A stretch of DNA of 7,649 nucleotides from Spirochaetaceae bacterium (GCA_016342385.1 JAEINM010000188.1:1-7649), one strand, 5' to 3'; shown: positions 1 through 6,950, numbered from the stretch's first letter. Program-made: numbers and translations. The notes: generated by a model from the letters alone, not told the origin.

Positions 1-923
1 CTATAAAGAAGGTTTTTTAAGCCTCTGAGGCCGACCATTTTTACAGCATCTGCAATATTATCCACTTTATTGGGCAACATGAACTGAGCTGAGTTAACAG
101 TTTTTAAAAGGTCGGCTGTCAGTGATGGATCTGTCGCTATTCTTCGGGCAATTTCAGAAATTTCCGAATCGGGATCGTTGATCAGTTTCTGCAGATGAAC
201 GATGTTGTCGGGGAATTGAGGCAGCGCTTCAATCTCATCGACAATCTGTTTGGTGAGCAGGTCCAGTTTTTCCAGGTGTACTTCACCTACAGGAATGGTT
301 ATTGAAGCCGTTGTTACTCCTTTCTCCCCCTCTATTTCGAAAGATTCTTCATCTAATCCCATTTTTCTTAGCATTAAAATTAGAATGACGATCCCCAATC
401 CTGCACCTTCAGAGTCATCAAGAACTTCTGCAAAAGCCTCTTCCATAGAATCAAAGGCTCTCGATCTGGCAATACGGTCATAAATTCTCATCTGTTCTTT
501 TCTGTTTATCTCTACATTTTTCTTTATGGATATTTTGAATTTTTTCCCTACACTGTGAAATATTATTTTTATAAAGAGACCTTTTTCTTTCTGAAGAGTA
601 AGATAATGGTCCAGATTGTTAAATGTTTCTTCTTTGAAATTCCTCATTCCTTCTTCATAATGGGATTTATTGGATAGATCCAGATTCTTCTCTTCGAAAT
701 AAACACGTTTGGTGTTGGCTTTTTTCGCATTAACAGCTAATTCTCTCAGACAGTAAGCAAGGCGGTCTTTCAGAAGTTCCTGATCCATTTCTTTTAGGAA
801 CATACCTAGTACATTTTCCAGATCCATTTCTGTTTCATGGGGGAGCTTATATGTCGTAATGGCTAGAGGAATTGACTGCCTGACTGCCCGAATAATTTTT
901 TCTCTATCTATATTTAAAGCCAC
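1..923 (-). CDS. HDOD-domain regulatory protein with N-terminal degenerate HATPase-like domain (partial, C-terminus off left edge)
   Basis: The minus strand is open from a GTG at 921-923 to the window edge, giving 307 residues without a stop. Residues about 55-212 look like a HATPase_c fold: an N-box-like ELAVNA (61-66), a GAGLG box (173-177) followed by a hydrophobic helix, and a closing ASITIP strand (206-211). The usual DxGxG box is not seen; the equivalent strand reads KISIKKNVEI (130-139). Residues from about 233 on match the start of an HDOD domain, with LPQFPDN, then NDP, then DPSLTADLLKTVNSAQF (265-281) and VGLRGLKNLL near the edge. HDOD proteins are signalling or regulatory proteins related to HD phosphohydrolases but lacking their catalytic residues. 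The GTG start is chosen because AGAAGGA lies 9 bases upstream; a further in-frame GTG lies eight codons upstream. The domain calls are strong, but the cellular role is unknown. Confidence 0.85.
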   Translation of the reverse strand, partial: MALNIDREKIIRAVRQSIPLAITTYKLPHETEMDLENVLGMFLKEMDQELLKDRLAYCLRELAVNAKKANTKRVYFEEKNLDLSNKSHYEEGMRNFKEETFNNLDHYLTLQKEKGLFIKIIFHSVGKKFKISIKKNVEINRKEQMRIYDRIARSRAFDSMEEAFAEVLDDSEGAGLGIVILILMLRKMGLDEESFEIEGEKGVTTASITIPVGEVHLEKLDLLTKQIVDEIEALPQFPDNIVHLQKLINDPDSEISEIARRIATDPSLTADLLKTVNSAQFMLPNKVDNIADAVKMVGLRGLKNLLY

Positions 924-932
924 TGATTTACA

Positions 933-939
933 TCCTTCT
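933..939 (-). promoter_or_regulatory. Ribosome binding site of the HDOD gene
   Basis: AGAAGGA on the minus strand, 9 bases before the GTG at 921-923. It favours this GTG over the GTG eight codons upstream, which has no comparable site. No convincing promoter was found in the spacer 940-991, although two TTCGAA palindromes (964-969 and 985-990) lie there. Confidence 0.6.
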
Positions 940-991
940 AAGTGCACATATAGGTGATCAACATTCGAAGTCTGCGATCCGCCTTTTCGAA

Positions 992-1029
992 AATATAGAA
1001 CCGGGAGTTTTGCTCCGTGGTTCTATATT
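992..1029 (-). terminator. Hairpin terminator of the Lon-like gene
   Basis: A perfect 11-base inverted repeat (AATATAGAACC at 992-1002, GGTTCTATATT at 1019-1029) encloses a second pairing of GGAG with CTCC and a short TTTTG loop. It lies 37 bases past the stop of the minus-strand gene at 1067. Read on the minus strand, the stem ends in ATATTTTC, a short U-tract. The 3' tract is modest, so termination strength is uncertain. The hairpin also insulates the HDOD gene from read-through. Confidence 0.65.
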
Positions 1030-1066
1030 CCAATTATAATAGGGGTATTGCGACTGTCAAGGCTGT

Positions 1067-3460
1067 TTAATCCTTATCGAGACTTAGAATGCTGAATTTT
1101 TCCAGTTTTTCATCAATTAAACGATTAATTGAACCTTCGGGGTACATTCCGTTCTTTTCCCTGATCCCGGCCTTCATTCCTGTAATCAGTTCCAGTCCTT
1201 CATCTACACATGTCATTGTATAGATATGGAACAGGCCATCTTTGACAGCCTGTAAGACTTTATCCGACAAGAGGAGGTTGTTTTTGTTGCTTTCGGGGAT
1301 CATTACTCCCTGAGATCCTGTGAGTTCCTTCTTATTACAGACTGTAAAAAAACCTTCTATTTTTTCAGAGACTCCTCCGACCGGCTGTATTTCTCCAAAT
1401 TGATTAATAGAACCTGTTACAGCGATATTCTGCTGGATAGGAATCTCTCCCAGCTCAGAAATAAGAGAAAAAAGCTCTGCAGCCGATGCGGAATCTCCAT
1501 CAACACCCGAATAGGACTGTTCCATACAGATAGATGAGGTAAAAGAAAGAGGGTAGGAGAATCCGAAGCGTTTCCTTAAAAAGCCTTCAAGTATAAACAT
1601 CCCCTTGTCATGTATATGTCCCGATAAGCCCGATTCCTTTTCGATGTTGATTAAACCCTTCTTTCCGGGTCCGGCAGAAGCCGTAATTCTCACGGGGAGT
1701 CCAAAGGAATAATATCCCCGGTCAACAACAACCAGACCATTAACACTGCCAATAACAGAACCGTCTCTGTCTATCAGAATAATGCCTCTATTTATCTGAT
1801 CGTCCAGTTTTTCTTCGGGTAGATTTAATATATAGTTTTTTTCTTTCCTGGCTTGTATGACCGAATCTCTATCAATCATTTTTTTATTATTCAGGGATGC
1901 CCAGTAATCGGACTCCCGCAATAAATCTGATATAAAGGAAAATCTTGTGCTTAGACGGTCTCTTCTTTCGGAGAGCTTTATACCGTACTGGCAGACTTCG
2001 AGAATCCCTTCATTGTCAATCTCTTTTAACTTTTCTTTTTTTATAAGATTTTTTATAAAAACAACATACTCAGCCGTTGTTGAATTATCTCTTACCATAT
2101 CCGAATCAAACTCAACGGATATTTTAAAATGTTTTATAAAATCGCTGTCCAGCTGGGAAAGAGTAAAATACATGTCGCTGGATCCGATGATGATAACTTT
2201 TGTATCGACAGAGACGGCTTCAGGTTTCAGGTTGGTGATGGGAATCCCCAGGGGAGACTGCTGCCCTCTGATCTCAACCTGGCCGGTCTGAAGTACTCTT
2301 TTTAAACTGTTCCAGGTCTCTTCGGTTTTCAGTATGTCCTCAGCCTGTAGAATAAGAAATCCCCCCGATGCCTGGATCATGGATCCGGCTCTTATCATCA
2401 TGAATGATGTACTGCTTTCTCCGCTCATATCCATATTTGTCTCAATATTTCCAAAGAGGTTTACATCTGTTGGATGATTTTCTGTGATTATAGGAACTTC
2501 ATTTTCCTCACTATGATCTACAATGACATTAATATCATATCTTTCGGTAAGAAGATCTCCCATCTCTTCATTTACGCTATCGTCAATTAGGACATTATGG
2601 AACTGAATAACATCTTTTTCAACTTCTGACAGATATTCTTTAATACCATCAGTTTTCCATGATTTTTTAATTTTTTTTAATTCTTTGGTAATACTCTGTC
2701 GTACCGCATCTTCGGCAGCTTTACCTAGGCTTTCCTCCATTTGATCGCGTTTTTTCTTGATAGAGGAGAAGATATTTTTCATTTCATCCATAAAGTAATA
2801 ATATTTTTCACGGACTTCCTGCCATTGGTCTTCTGTAATGGTTCCTGCTGTGACAAAAGTCTGGAGCTCTTCGAATGTTACAGCTTCATCATTGTATAGA
2901 GGAATAAGATCTGTAACAGGTTCCTCTTTCTCTTCATCGGCAATCTGTATGGTTCTAAAGCCGTTTTCTACCAGTCTGTCTTCAAAGGCTGATAGTATGC
3001 GATTTTCCTGTCGTTCTATATCTGTGATCATTTTATCTCTGTCGCTTTTATAGGATTCTTCAGAAAGGTTCTCTACAATAATTGTTTTCAGTTTGGATAC
3101 CAGCTTTTTCATTGCTTTTTTAAATTTTAAAGCCTTTCCTTCGGGCAAATAGAGGATTTTAGGATCCTGAGGTTTTTTAAAGTTATAAACATAAGCTAAA
3201 TCTTTTAGCGGTTTACTCTTGCTGCTATGTTCTTTTAATATCTGCATTGTCGCTGTTTTTCTGCCGGTTCCCGGATCACCGGTAATAAAAAGATTATATC
3301 CTTTCGCTTTAATTTCAATGCCCATCTTTAGGGCTTTGAGGGCTCTAGGCTGACCGATAATTCCCCAGTTTGTTCTATCTTCTTCGATTTCATGTTTTTC
3401 AGGCAGTCTTAAAGACACTTTTAATTCTTCGTAGCTTAGCTCATGTATATTTGTATTCAT
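1067..3460 (-). CDS. Lon-related protease (AAA_32 ATPase-like region plus Lon S16 protease domain)
   Basis: A 797-residue protein, the usual size for the large Lon-like group resembling LonC/YcbZ (LonH) rather than classic LonA. The N-terminus runs directly into an AAA-like core: GIIGQPRALKAL (33-44) and a P-loop GDPGTGRKT (61-69). A long charged, helical insertion covers about 105-300. The AAA core resumes with GGFLILQAEDIL (366-377), and a sensor-2-like LSTRFSFISDLLRESDYWA lies at 503-521. The protease domain spans about 560-765: PVRITASAG, GHIHDKGMFIL, EQSYSGVDGDSAS with the catalytic Ser at 657, then TGSINQFGEIQPVGGVSEK with the catalytic Lys at 700. The 43-residue spacing of the dyad equals that of E. 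coli Lon (S679/K722). The P-loop Lys position holds Arg67 and the Walker B acidic pair is replaced by Gln-Ala, so ATP use is doubtful. The start at 3460 has no Shine-Dalgarno sequence, but homologous sequence begins within the first residues. Expected role: cytoplasmic protein turnover. Confidence 0.93.
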   Translation of the reverse strand: MNTNIHELSYEELKVSLRLPEKHEIEEDRTNWGIIGQPRALKALKMGIEIKAKGYNLFITGDPGTGRKTATMQILKEHSSKSKPLKDLAYVYNFKKPQDPKILYLPEGKALKFKKAMKKLVSKLKTIIVENLSEESYKSDRDKMITDIERQENRILSAFEDRLVENGFRTIQIADEEKEEPVTDLIPLYNDEAVTFEELQTFVTAGTITEDQWQEVREKYYYFMDEMKNIFSSIKKKRDQMEESLGKAAEDAVRQSITKELKKIKKSWKTDGIKEYLSEVEKDVIQFHNVLIDDSVNEEMGDLLTERYDINVIVDHSEENEVPIITENHPTDVNLFGNIETNMDMSGESSTSFMMIRAGSMIQASGGFLILQAEDILKTEETWNSLKRVLQTGQVEIRGQQSPLGIPITNLKPEAVSVDTKVIIIGSSDMYFTLSQLDSDFIKHFKISVEFDSDMVRDNSTTAEYVVFIKNLIKKEKLKEIDNEGILEVCQYGIKLSERRDRLSTRFSFISDLLRESDYWASLNNKKMIDRDSVIQARKEKNYILNLPEEKLDDQINRGIILIDRDGSVIGSVNGLVVVDRGYYSFGLPVRITASAGPGKKGLINIEKESGLSGHIHDKGMFILEGFLRKRFGFSYPLSFTSSICMEQSYSGVDGDSASAAELFSLISELGEIPIQQNIAVTGSINQFGEIQPVGGVSEKIEGFFTVCNKKELTGSQGVMIPESNKNNLLLSDKVLQAVKDGLFHIYTMTCVDEGLELITGMKAGIREKNGMYPEGSINRLIDEKLEKFSILSLDKD

Positions 3461-3487
3461 ATTATAAATAATAGTATTTTTGTCTTC

Positions 3488-3513
3488 TTGAAACCAGACG
3501 AATAATTTATAAT
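3488..3513 (+). promoter_or_regulatory. Candidate promoter of the nif3-lspA operon
   Basis: A perfect TATAAT lies at 3508-3513, only 6 bases before the ATG at 3520. The best -35-like hexamer is TTGAAA (3488-3493), 14 bases away, which is short; a hexamer at 17-base spacing (TTCTTG) matches poorly. If this -10 is used, transcription would begin at about the start codon, giving a leaderless or nearly leaderless mRNA. This fits the absence of any Shine-Dalgarno sequence before 3520. The divergent gene starting at 3460 shares the 59-base spacer and also lacks a Shine-Dalgarno sequence; I could not assign its promoter. Confidence 0.45.
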
Positions 3514-3519
3514 GTATCT

Positions 3520-4281
3520 ATGAAAGTAAAAGATTTTGATATTTGGATTCGCAATATACTCAGGATTGATGAAATGGTGAGGATAGATTCCTCACTAAAT
3601 GGTCTTCAGGTCGGAAGGGAAGAAGATGAAATAGAGAAAATAGCTTTTACCGTCGATGCCTCTCTGGAAAGTTTTACCAGGGCTATTGAAGCGAAAGCCC
3701 AGATGCTTTTTGTTCATCACGGACTCTATTGGGGACGGGTCATTCCTATCACAGGCAGTTTCTACAAACGGATTGAGATGCTGATAAAGAATAATCTGGC
3801 CCTCTATACCGCACATCTTCCACTGGATATAAATGAAGAGTTCGGAAACAATGCAGGACTGGCAAAGATTCTCGGTCTACAGGATCTACAGCCTTTTGGT
3901 GATCACAAGGGGCTGAAAATCGGATTCAAGGGGATACTTCCCGAACCTCTTTCGAGGGATGAAATTATTAATACCCTGTTCGGTGGATGGGATAATAGTA
4001 TTAAAATGCTCCCTTTCGGTAAAGATGAGATAAATTCAGTTGCCCTGATCTCCGGCGATGCTCCCTTTGAACTTGAGCAGGCTATTGATGAGAACATCGA
4101 TCTCTATCTGACTGGAGAAGCTTCTCATGTTCTTTATCACAGGGCTCAGGAGGCCGCTATTAATGTTCTCTTCGGTGGGCACTATGCAACCGAGATCTAT
4201 GGTGTTAAACTACTTGCCGACAAAGTGTCTAAAGAACTATCTTTAGATACTGTATTTATTGATATTCCCACGGGATTATAA
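3520..4281 (+). CDS. Nif3-like dinuclear metal centre protein (DUF34/NIF3 family)
   Basis: 253 residues, close to the 247 of E. coli YbgI. The metal-binding residues of the family are visible: His66 and His67 in FVHHGLYWG, His99 and Asp103 in TAHLPLDIN, and His221 and Glu225 in GGHYATEIYG. These correspond to YbgI His63/His64/Asp101/His215/Glu219. NGLQVG near residues 27-32 and the LTGEASH segment (198-204) are also typical. Family members form toroidal hexamers with two metal ions per subunit. Their biochemical role is unsettled, and the database label GTP cyclohydrolase I type 2 is poorly supported. It is the first gene of a plus-strand operon and ends 17 bases before lspA. No Shine-Dalgarno sequence precedes the ATG, which may be read leaderless. 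Confidence 0.95.
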   Translation: MKVKDFDIWIRNILRIDEMVRIDSSLNGLQVGREEDEIEKIAFTVDASLESFTRAIEAKAQMLFVHHGLYWGRVIPITGSFYKRIEMLIKNNLALYTAHLPLDINEEFGNNAGLAKILGLQDLQPFGDHKGLKIGFKGILPEPLSRDEIINTLFGGWDNSIKMLPFGKDEINSVALISGDAPFELEQAIDENIDLYLTGEASHVLYHRAQEAAINVLFGGHYATEIYGVKLLADKVSKELSLDTVFIDIPTGL

Positions 4282-4287
4282 AACAAC

Positions 4288-4293
4288 AGGAGA
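4288..4293 (+). promoter_or_regulatory. Ribosome binding site of lspA
   Basis: AGGAGA, 5 bases before the GTG at 4299. It is the clearest Shine-Dalgarno sequence in this operon and fixes the GTG as the lspA start, within the 17-base gap after the preceding stop. Confidence 0.8.
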
Positions 4294-4298
4294 ATTTA

Positions 4299-4820
4299 GT
4301 GAATAAAAATATAAGCAGGAGTTTAACTCTCTCATTATCAGCTTTTCTGGTTATTGCCGACCAGATATCTAAAAAACTGATAATTGATCATATCGCTGTC
4401 AATACCCTCGGTTATTCCTTTCTGAATGATTTTTTATGGATTGTACATGTAAAGAATCTTGGAATAGCCTTCAGTCTGGGGGATTCTGTTCCCAATATAA
4501 TCAGAATAATATTATTTATAATTATCCCCTTTATCGTTATGTCTGGCCTGGGAGTCTATATTGTCAGAACTGAAGGTCTGAGTCTTTTTCAACGCTGGTG
4601 TATGGCCGGAATCCTTGGAGGAGGTCTGGGAAATCTCATCGACAGAATTTTCAGACCCGAAGGAGTTGTCGACTTTATCAGTGTTAAATTTTATGGACTA
4701 TTGGGAATGGAGCGCTTTCCCGTTTTCAATGTTGCCGATTCATCAATTGTCATATTTGGAATTTTACTATTAATAACATTTATTGTTGAAGGCAGAAAAA
4801 AGAATGAACAAAAAGCTTAA
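4299..4820 (+). CDS. lspA: Lipoprotein signal peptidase (signal peptidase II)
   Basis: LspA is an aspartyl protease of the inner membrane that removes the signal peptide from diacylglyceryl-modified prolipoproteins. The 173-residue length is normal. Family landmarks occur in order: ADQISKK (Asp21), VKNLGIAFSLG (Asn53, Phe58), GGGLGNLIDR (Asn112, Asp115, Arg116), VVDFI with catalytic Asp125, and FNVADS with catalytic Asp147. Four hydrophobic segments lie at roughly 8-24, 66-88, 100-115 and 148-165, and the C-terminus is basic. The GTG start is supported by AGGAGA 5 bases upstream. It is co-transcribed after the nif3-like gene, and its 3' end overlaps the start of the following small membrane protein by 17 bases, suggesting coupled translation. 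Spirochaetes are rich in lipoproteins, so the enzyme is expected to be important here. Confidence 0.97.
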   Translation: MNKNISRSLTLSLSAFLVIADQISKKLIIDHIAVNTLGYSFLNDFLWIVHVKNLGIAFSLGDSVPNIIRIILFIIIPFIVMSGLGVYIVRTEGLSLFQRWCMAGILGGGLGNLIDRIFRPEGVVDFISVKFYGLLGMERFPVFNVADSSIVIFGILLLITFIVEGRKKNEQKA

Positions 4821-5076
4821 TACTTTTATTTTTTTAATAATAGGTACTGCTGTGAATATTATTGTGATGCTTCTTCTACTGATCGGTTTCCTCTATATCA
4901 TCGGGCTTTTTATTACGCCGAAAACCAGTGGGGGTATTGTTACTGCAGTTACCTTGACAGCAGTTCTGCTTTCGGTTGTGGGCAGCTATCTCATCTATAA
5001 TAAACTGGTCAGGTTTATCAATAACAAATGGGATCTCGAACGCTGGATTGAACCTCTTTTTAAAAAGAAGAGATAG
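4804..5076 (+). CDS. Small two-helix membrane protein linked to lspA
   Basis: A 90-residue protein starting at ATG 4804. The frame is open upstream to tandem TTG codons at 4783 and 4786, but the ATG is preferred because AAGG lies 11 bases before it and MNKKLN makes a natural N-terminus. Two hydrophobic segments at about 8-37 and 44-65 are joined by a short TPKTSGG turn. The C-terminal tail (66-90) is amphipathic and basic, with WDLERWIEPLF ending in KKKR, and is probably cytoplasmic. The gene overlaps lspA by 17 bases in another frame and closes the operon. I recall similar small proteins in spirochaete genomes labelled leader peptide processing enzyme, but I cannot verify that name, and no catalytic motif is visible. 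It is best called a conserved-type membrane protein of unknown function, possibly an accessory to LspA by position only. Confidence 0.8.
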   Translation: MNKKLNTFIFLIIGTAVNIIVMLLLLIGFLYIIGLFITPKTSGGIVTAVTLTAVLLSVVGSYLIYNKLVRFINNKWDLERWIEPLFKKKR

Positions 5077-5082
5077 TGAAGA

Positions 5083-5103
5083 GAAAGGGCAACAGTCCCT
5101 TTC
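5083..5103. terminator. Bidirectional hairpin terminator between convergent genes
   Basis: GAAAGGG (5083-5089) and CCCTTTC (5097-5103) form a perfect 7-base stem with a 7-base loop. The plus-strand side is followed by ATTTTCA and the minus-strand side by TCTTCA. It fills most of the 36-base gap between the stop of the small membrane protein gene (5076) and the stop of the convergent 550-residue gene (5113), so one hairpin can serve both. The U-tracts are weak. Confidence 0.6.
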
Positions 5104-5112
5104 ATTTTCAGG

Positions 5113-6765
5113 TCAATACCCGTCAGACATTTCCCGGTTCTTATCCTTTTTGTAGAGTTCGTTGTATACAAAACCCCTTTTGCGCAAGGCCTCTTTTATC
5201 TGCTGAGGGAAGGGCATATCTCTCCAGAAGATTCCTCTTACATCTTTATCAAGTTTCTGAACTCCTTCAGATTCCTTTGTTATCCACAGTATGTAGTCCT
5301 GAATGAATTTCAGCCGGACATCTCCCCGTAATTTTCTCGATTCAAACCACTCGTAGTAATGGCCTGTCAGTCCTTCCTGCATCCAATAGTGCTGGGCTTT
5401 CTCTTTGGCCACCTGCCATCGGAGATCCCCTAGTGCTGTCAATACAGCTCTAGAGAGATCCTTGGGAAACATCGGTATACCAATTCTTCCCCGGCTGGTT
5501 GCTTTATTTGTCTTTTCAAAGGGTTCCCAGCAGATGCCCGAATCGCCGAAACAGGGAAGGATAATGGTATGAGGAACAATGCGACTGGTCTTCTGCCTGA
5601 AAGTTCTTCTGAAAACTCCCGGATCGATCCCTTCGAATTGCGACATGAGATCTATAATATTTTCTCTAGTGGCAATAGCCTTTATAGAGGAGAAAAAAAA
5701 CTGCTTCATCAGTATAGGCATATGGTTGCCCTGTCGACCAACTGACAATTTTGCCATCTGTCTAATGCTTTCAACTTCTTTGGAGGCTATTCTCGGATCG
5801 ACAGATGTTGCTATTCCAGCACTTTGAGCCTGTTGTTCAAGTGTTTTCAGTTTCTCTCCATTATATCGGAGAGAGTCAAATCGGGATTTTATCTCTTTAT
5901 CCAGATTCTGAAGTTCTTTTACATGACTCAATATTTCTCCAAGTGATATTCTCTGAGCCTGATTATAGGGATCCCTTACGCCTGTATATAGTTTTGATCT
6001 TTCATGTCTTGAAACGGCCTGAGCTTTCATCAGTATTGATTTTTCAACAGATTTTTGTCGAATTTCATAATTTCGGATTACGGCTATGTGAGAATCTTTT
6101 TCTCCCCTGACTTTACTCAGTTGTGCTTTAATGGCGTTTATGTCCTTGCCTTTTTTCTTATAGTGAAACTCTTCATCTGTAGCAAGAGGTGAAATATCAC
6201 CTCTGCCGACATTGAGAAGCCATTCATCAACATAGTGTACCGGTTCATCTGTATTGTTTTCAAATATTACTTTCGATAGCATCAGCCTCTGTTCGGCAGA
6301 AATAACATTGGGCAGGAGAGCTCCAAATCTTATAAGCAGCCTTCTGGGCATTTCTGAATCTTCGGTGAGAACCTCAACCTGCTTCCGGATCATTTCCCAA
6401 TAGAGAGGTATAAGCCGTGTTCTGTAGACGGCTCTGTCTTTAGGATCCTGGGCTTTTAAATAGTTTTGAATTGCTTTGTGTAATTTATCGGAGATGTCAC
6501 CCATTCCGGTTAAGAGGAATTTATAATAATTGGCATTATTAAAATACGATCTCGGGGGACATTCGAATTCTGTAATAGCATTAAATTTATCTTTTGTTAT
6601 ATCTTCCAGCATAGGAACTTTTTCAGAATCATGATGTCCTGAATTGGGACCATTATCACTGAATAAATCATCAAAATCGGGTTTATTTCCTTTTCCTGAC
6701 CCTATAGGTGCCAGTAGAGATTCCAATTCTGCATCTAAAGGGGTATTTTCACTATTATTGCTCAT
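5113..6765 (-). CDS. Large uncharacterised coiled-coil protein, probably cytoplasmic
   Basis: I do not recognise this 550-residue protein. It has no signal peptide or membrane segment. The first 55 residues are acidic and low in complexity, probably disordered, with an LDAELESLL helix at 10-18. Residues about 75-190 look helical and globular (PLYWEMIRKQVEVL at 120-133). A long charged helical region with coiled-coil character spans about 205-315. The C-terminal third (about 350-545) is rich in aromatic residues and looks like the most constrained part: ILPCFGDSGICWEPFEK (402-418), GRIGIPMFPKDL (426-437), GDLRWQVAKEKAQHYW (446-461), GHYYEWFESRKLRGDVR (468-484), and FWRDMPFP (513-520). No nucleotide-binding or catalytic motif is recognised. 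The ATG is preceded by GAGAAG, a modest ribosome site. It stands alone, convergent to the lspA operon and divergent from the permease genes. It may be spirochaete-specific, but this cannot be tested here. Confidence 0.85.
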   Translation of the reverse strand: MSNNSENTPLDAELESLLAPIGSGKGNKPDFDDLFSDNGPNSGHHDSEKVPMLEDITKDKFNAITEFECPPRSYFNNANYYKFLLTGMGDISDKLHKAIQNYLKAQDPKDRAVYRTRLIPLYWEMIRKQVEVLTEDSEMPRRLLIRFGALLPNVISAEQRLMLSKVIFENNTDEPVHYVDEWLLNVGRGDISPLATDEEFHYKKKGKDINAIKAQLSKVRGEKDSHIAVIRNYEIRQKSVEKSILMKAQAVSRHERSKLYTGVRDPYNQAQRISLGEILSHVKELQNLDKEIKSRFDSLRYNGEKLKTLEQQAQSAGIATSVDPRIASKEVESIRQMAKLSVGRQGNHMPILMKQFFFSSIKAIATRENIIDLMSQFEGIDPGVFRRTFRQKTSRIVPHTIILPCFGDSGICWEPFEKTNKATSRGRIGIPMFPKDLSRAVLTALGDLRWQVAKEKAQHYWMQEGLTGHYYEWFESRKLRGDVRLKFIQDYILWITKESEGVQKLDKDVRGIFWRDMPFPQQIKEALRKRGFVYNELYKKDKNREMSDGY

Positions 6766-6814
6766 ATTTTCTTCTCATTTTTTATATCTTCTTGTTATTC
6801 AGTGTACTTAATAG

Positions 6815-6820
6815 ATTATA
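6815..6820 (-). promoter_or_regulatory. Candidate -10 element of the 550-residue gene
   Basis: Minus-strand TATAAT lies about 50 bases before the ATG at 6765, in an AT-rich spacer. No good -35 hexamer is found 16-18 bases upstream (the best is ACTTAT). The call rests on the -10 alone. Confidence 0.35.
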
Positions 6821-6867
6821 AAAATTCAATAATTCCCATAAGTCTGCAAAAAGAATTCACTAGGAAG

Positions 6868-6896
6868 TTGACTAAACTCCCCCAGCCTGTTATTTT
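6868..6896 (+). promoter_or_regulatory. Candidate sigma-70-type promoter of the permease pair
   Basis: TTGACT (6868-6873) and TATTTT (6891-6896) are separated by exactly 17 bases, giving a predicted start near 6903 and a leader of about 48 bases. A weaker alternative is TTGCCT (6896-6901) with TATATA (6919-6924), also 17 bases apart. The -35 hexamer coincides with one arm of an inverted repeat, so regulation is plausible. Confidence 0.5.
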
Positions 6897-6911
6897 TGCC
6901 TATATAGTCAA
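6868..6911. repeat. 7-base inverted repeat flanking the permease promoter
   Basis: TTGACTA (6868-6874) and its exact reverse complement TAGTCAA (6905-6911) are separated by 30 bases. One arm covers the -35 hexamer and the other lies just past the predicted transcription start. The wide spacing makes an RNA hairpin unlikely; two operator half-sites or two separate binding sites would fit better. A 7-base match is short and could arise by chance in AT-rich DNA. Confidence 0.35.
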
Positions 6912-6941
6912 AGCAATATATATAACATTCAAAATATCATT

Positions 6942-6947
6942 GGAGGT
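6942..6947 (+). promoter_or_regulatory. Ribosome binding site of the first half-permease
   Basis: GGAGGT, the strongest Shine-Dalgarno sequence in the window, 3 bases before the ATG at 6951. The spacing is tight, but the match supports this start. Confidence 0.75.
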
Positions 6948-6950
6948 CTA

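Noticed and set aside
250..483. A 77-codon plus-strand open frame over the left end
   Set aside because: It is a Ser-rich shadow of the HDOD-protein gene on the other strand.
964..991. Paired TTCGAA sites upstream of the HDOD gene as an operator
   Set aside because: They are common 6-base palindromes with no promoter hexamers located around them.
1947..2291. A 114-codon plus-strand open frame inside the Lon-like gene
   Set aside because: It is antisense to a well-supported protease gene, lacks a ribosome site and encodes no recognisable protein.
5579..6110. Two overlapping plus-strand frames opposite the 550-residue gene
   Set aside because: They are antisense shadows with no ribosome site and no family resemblance; the minus-strand frame is long and intact.
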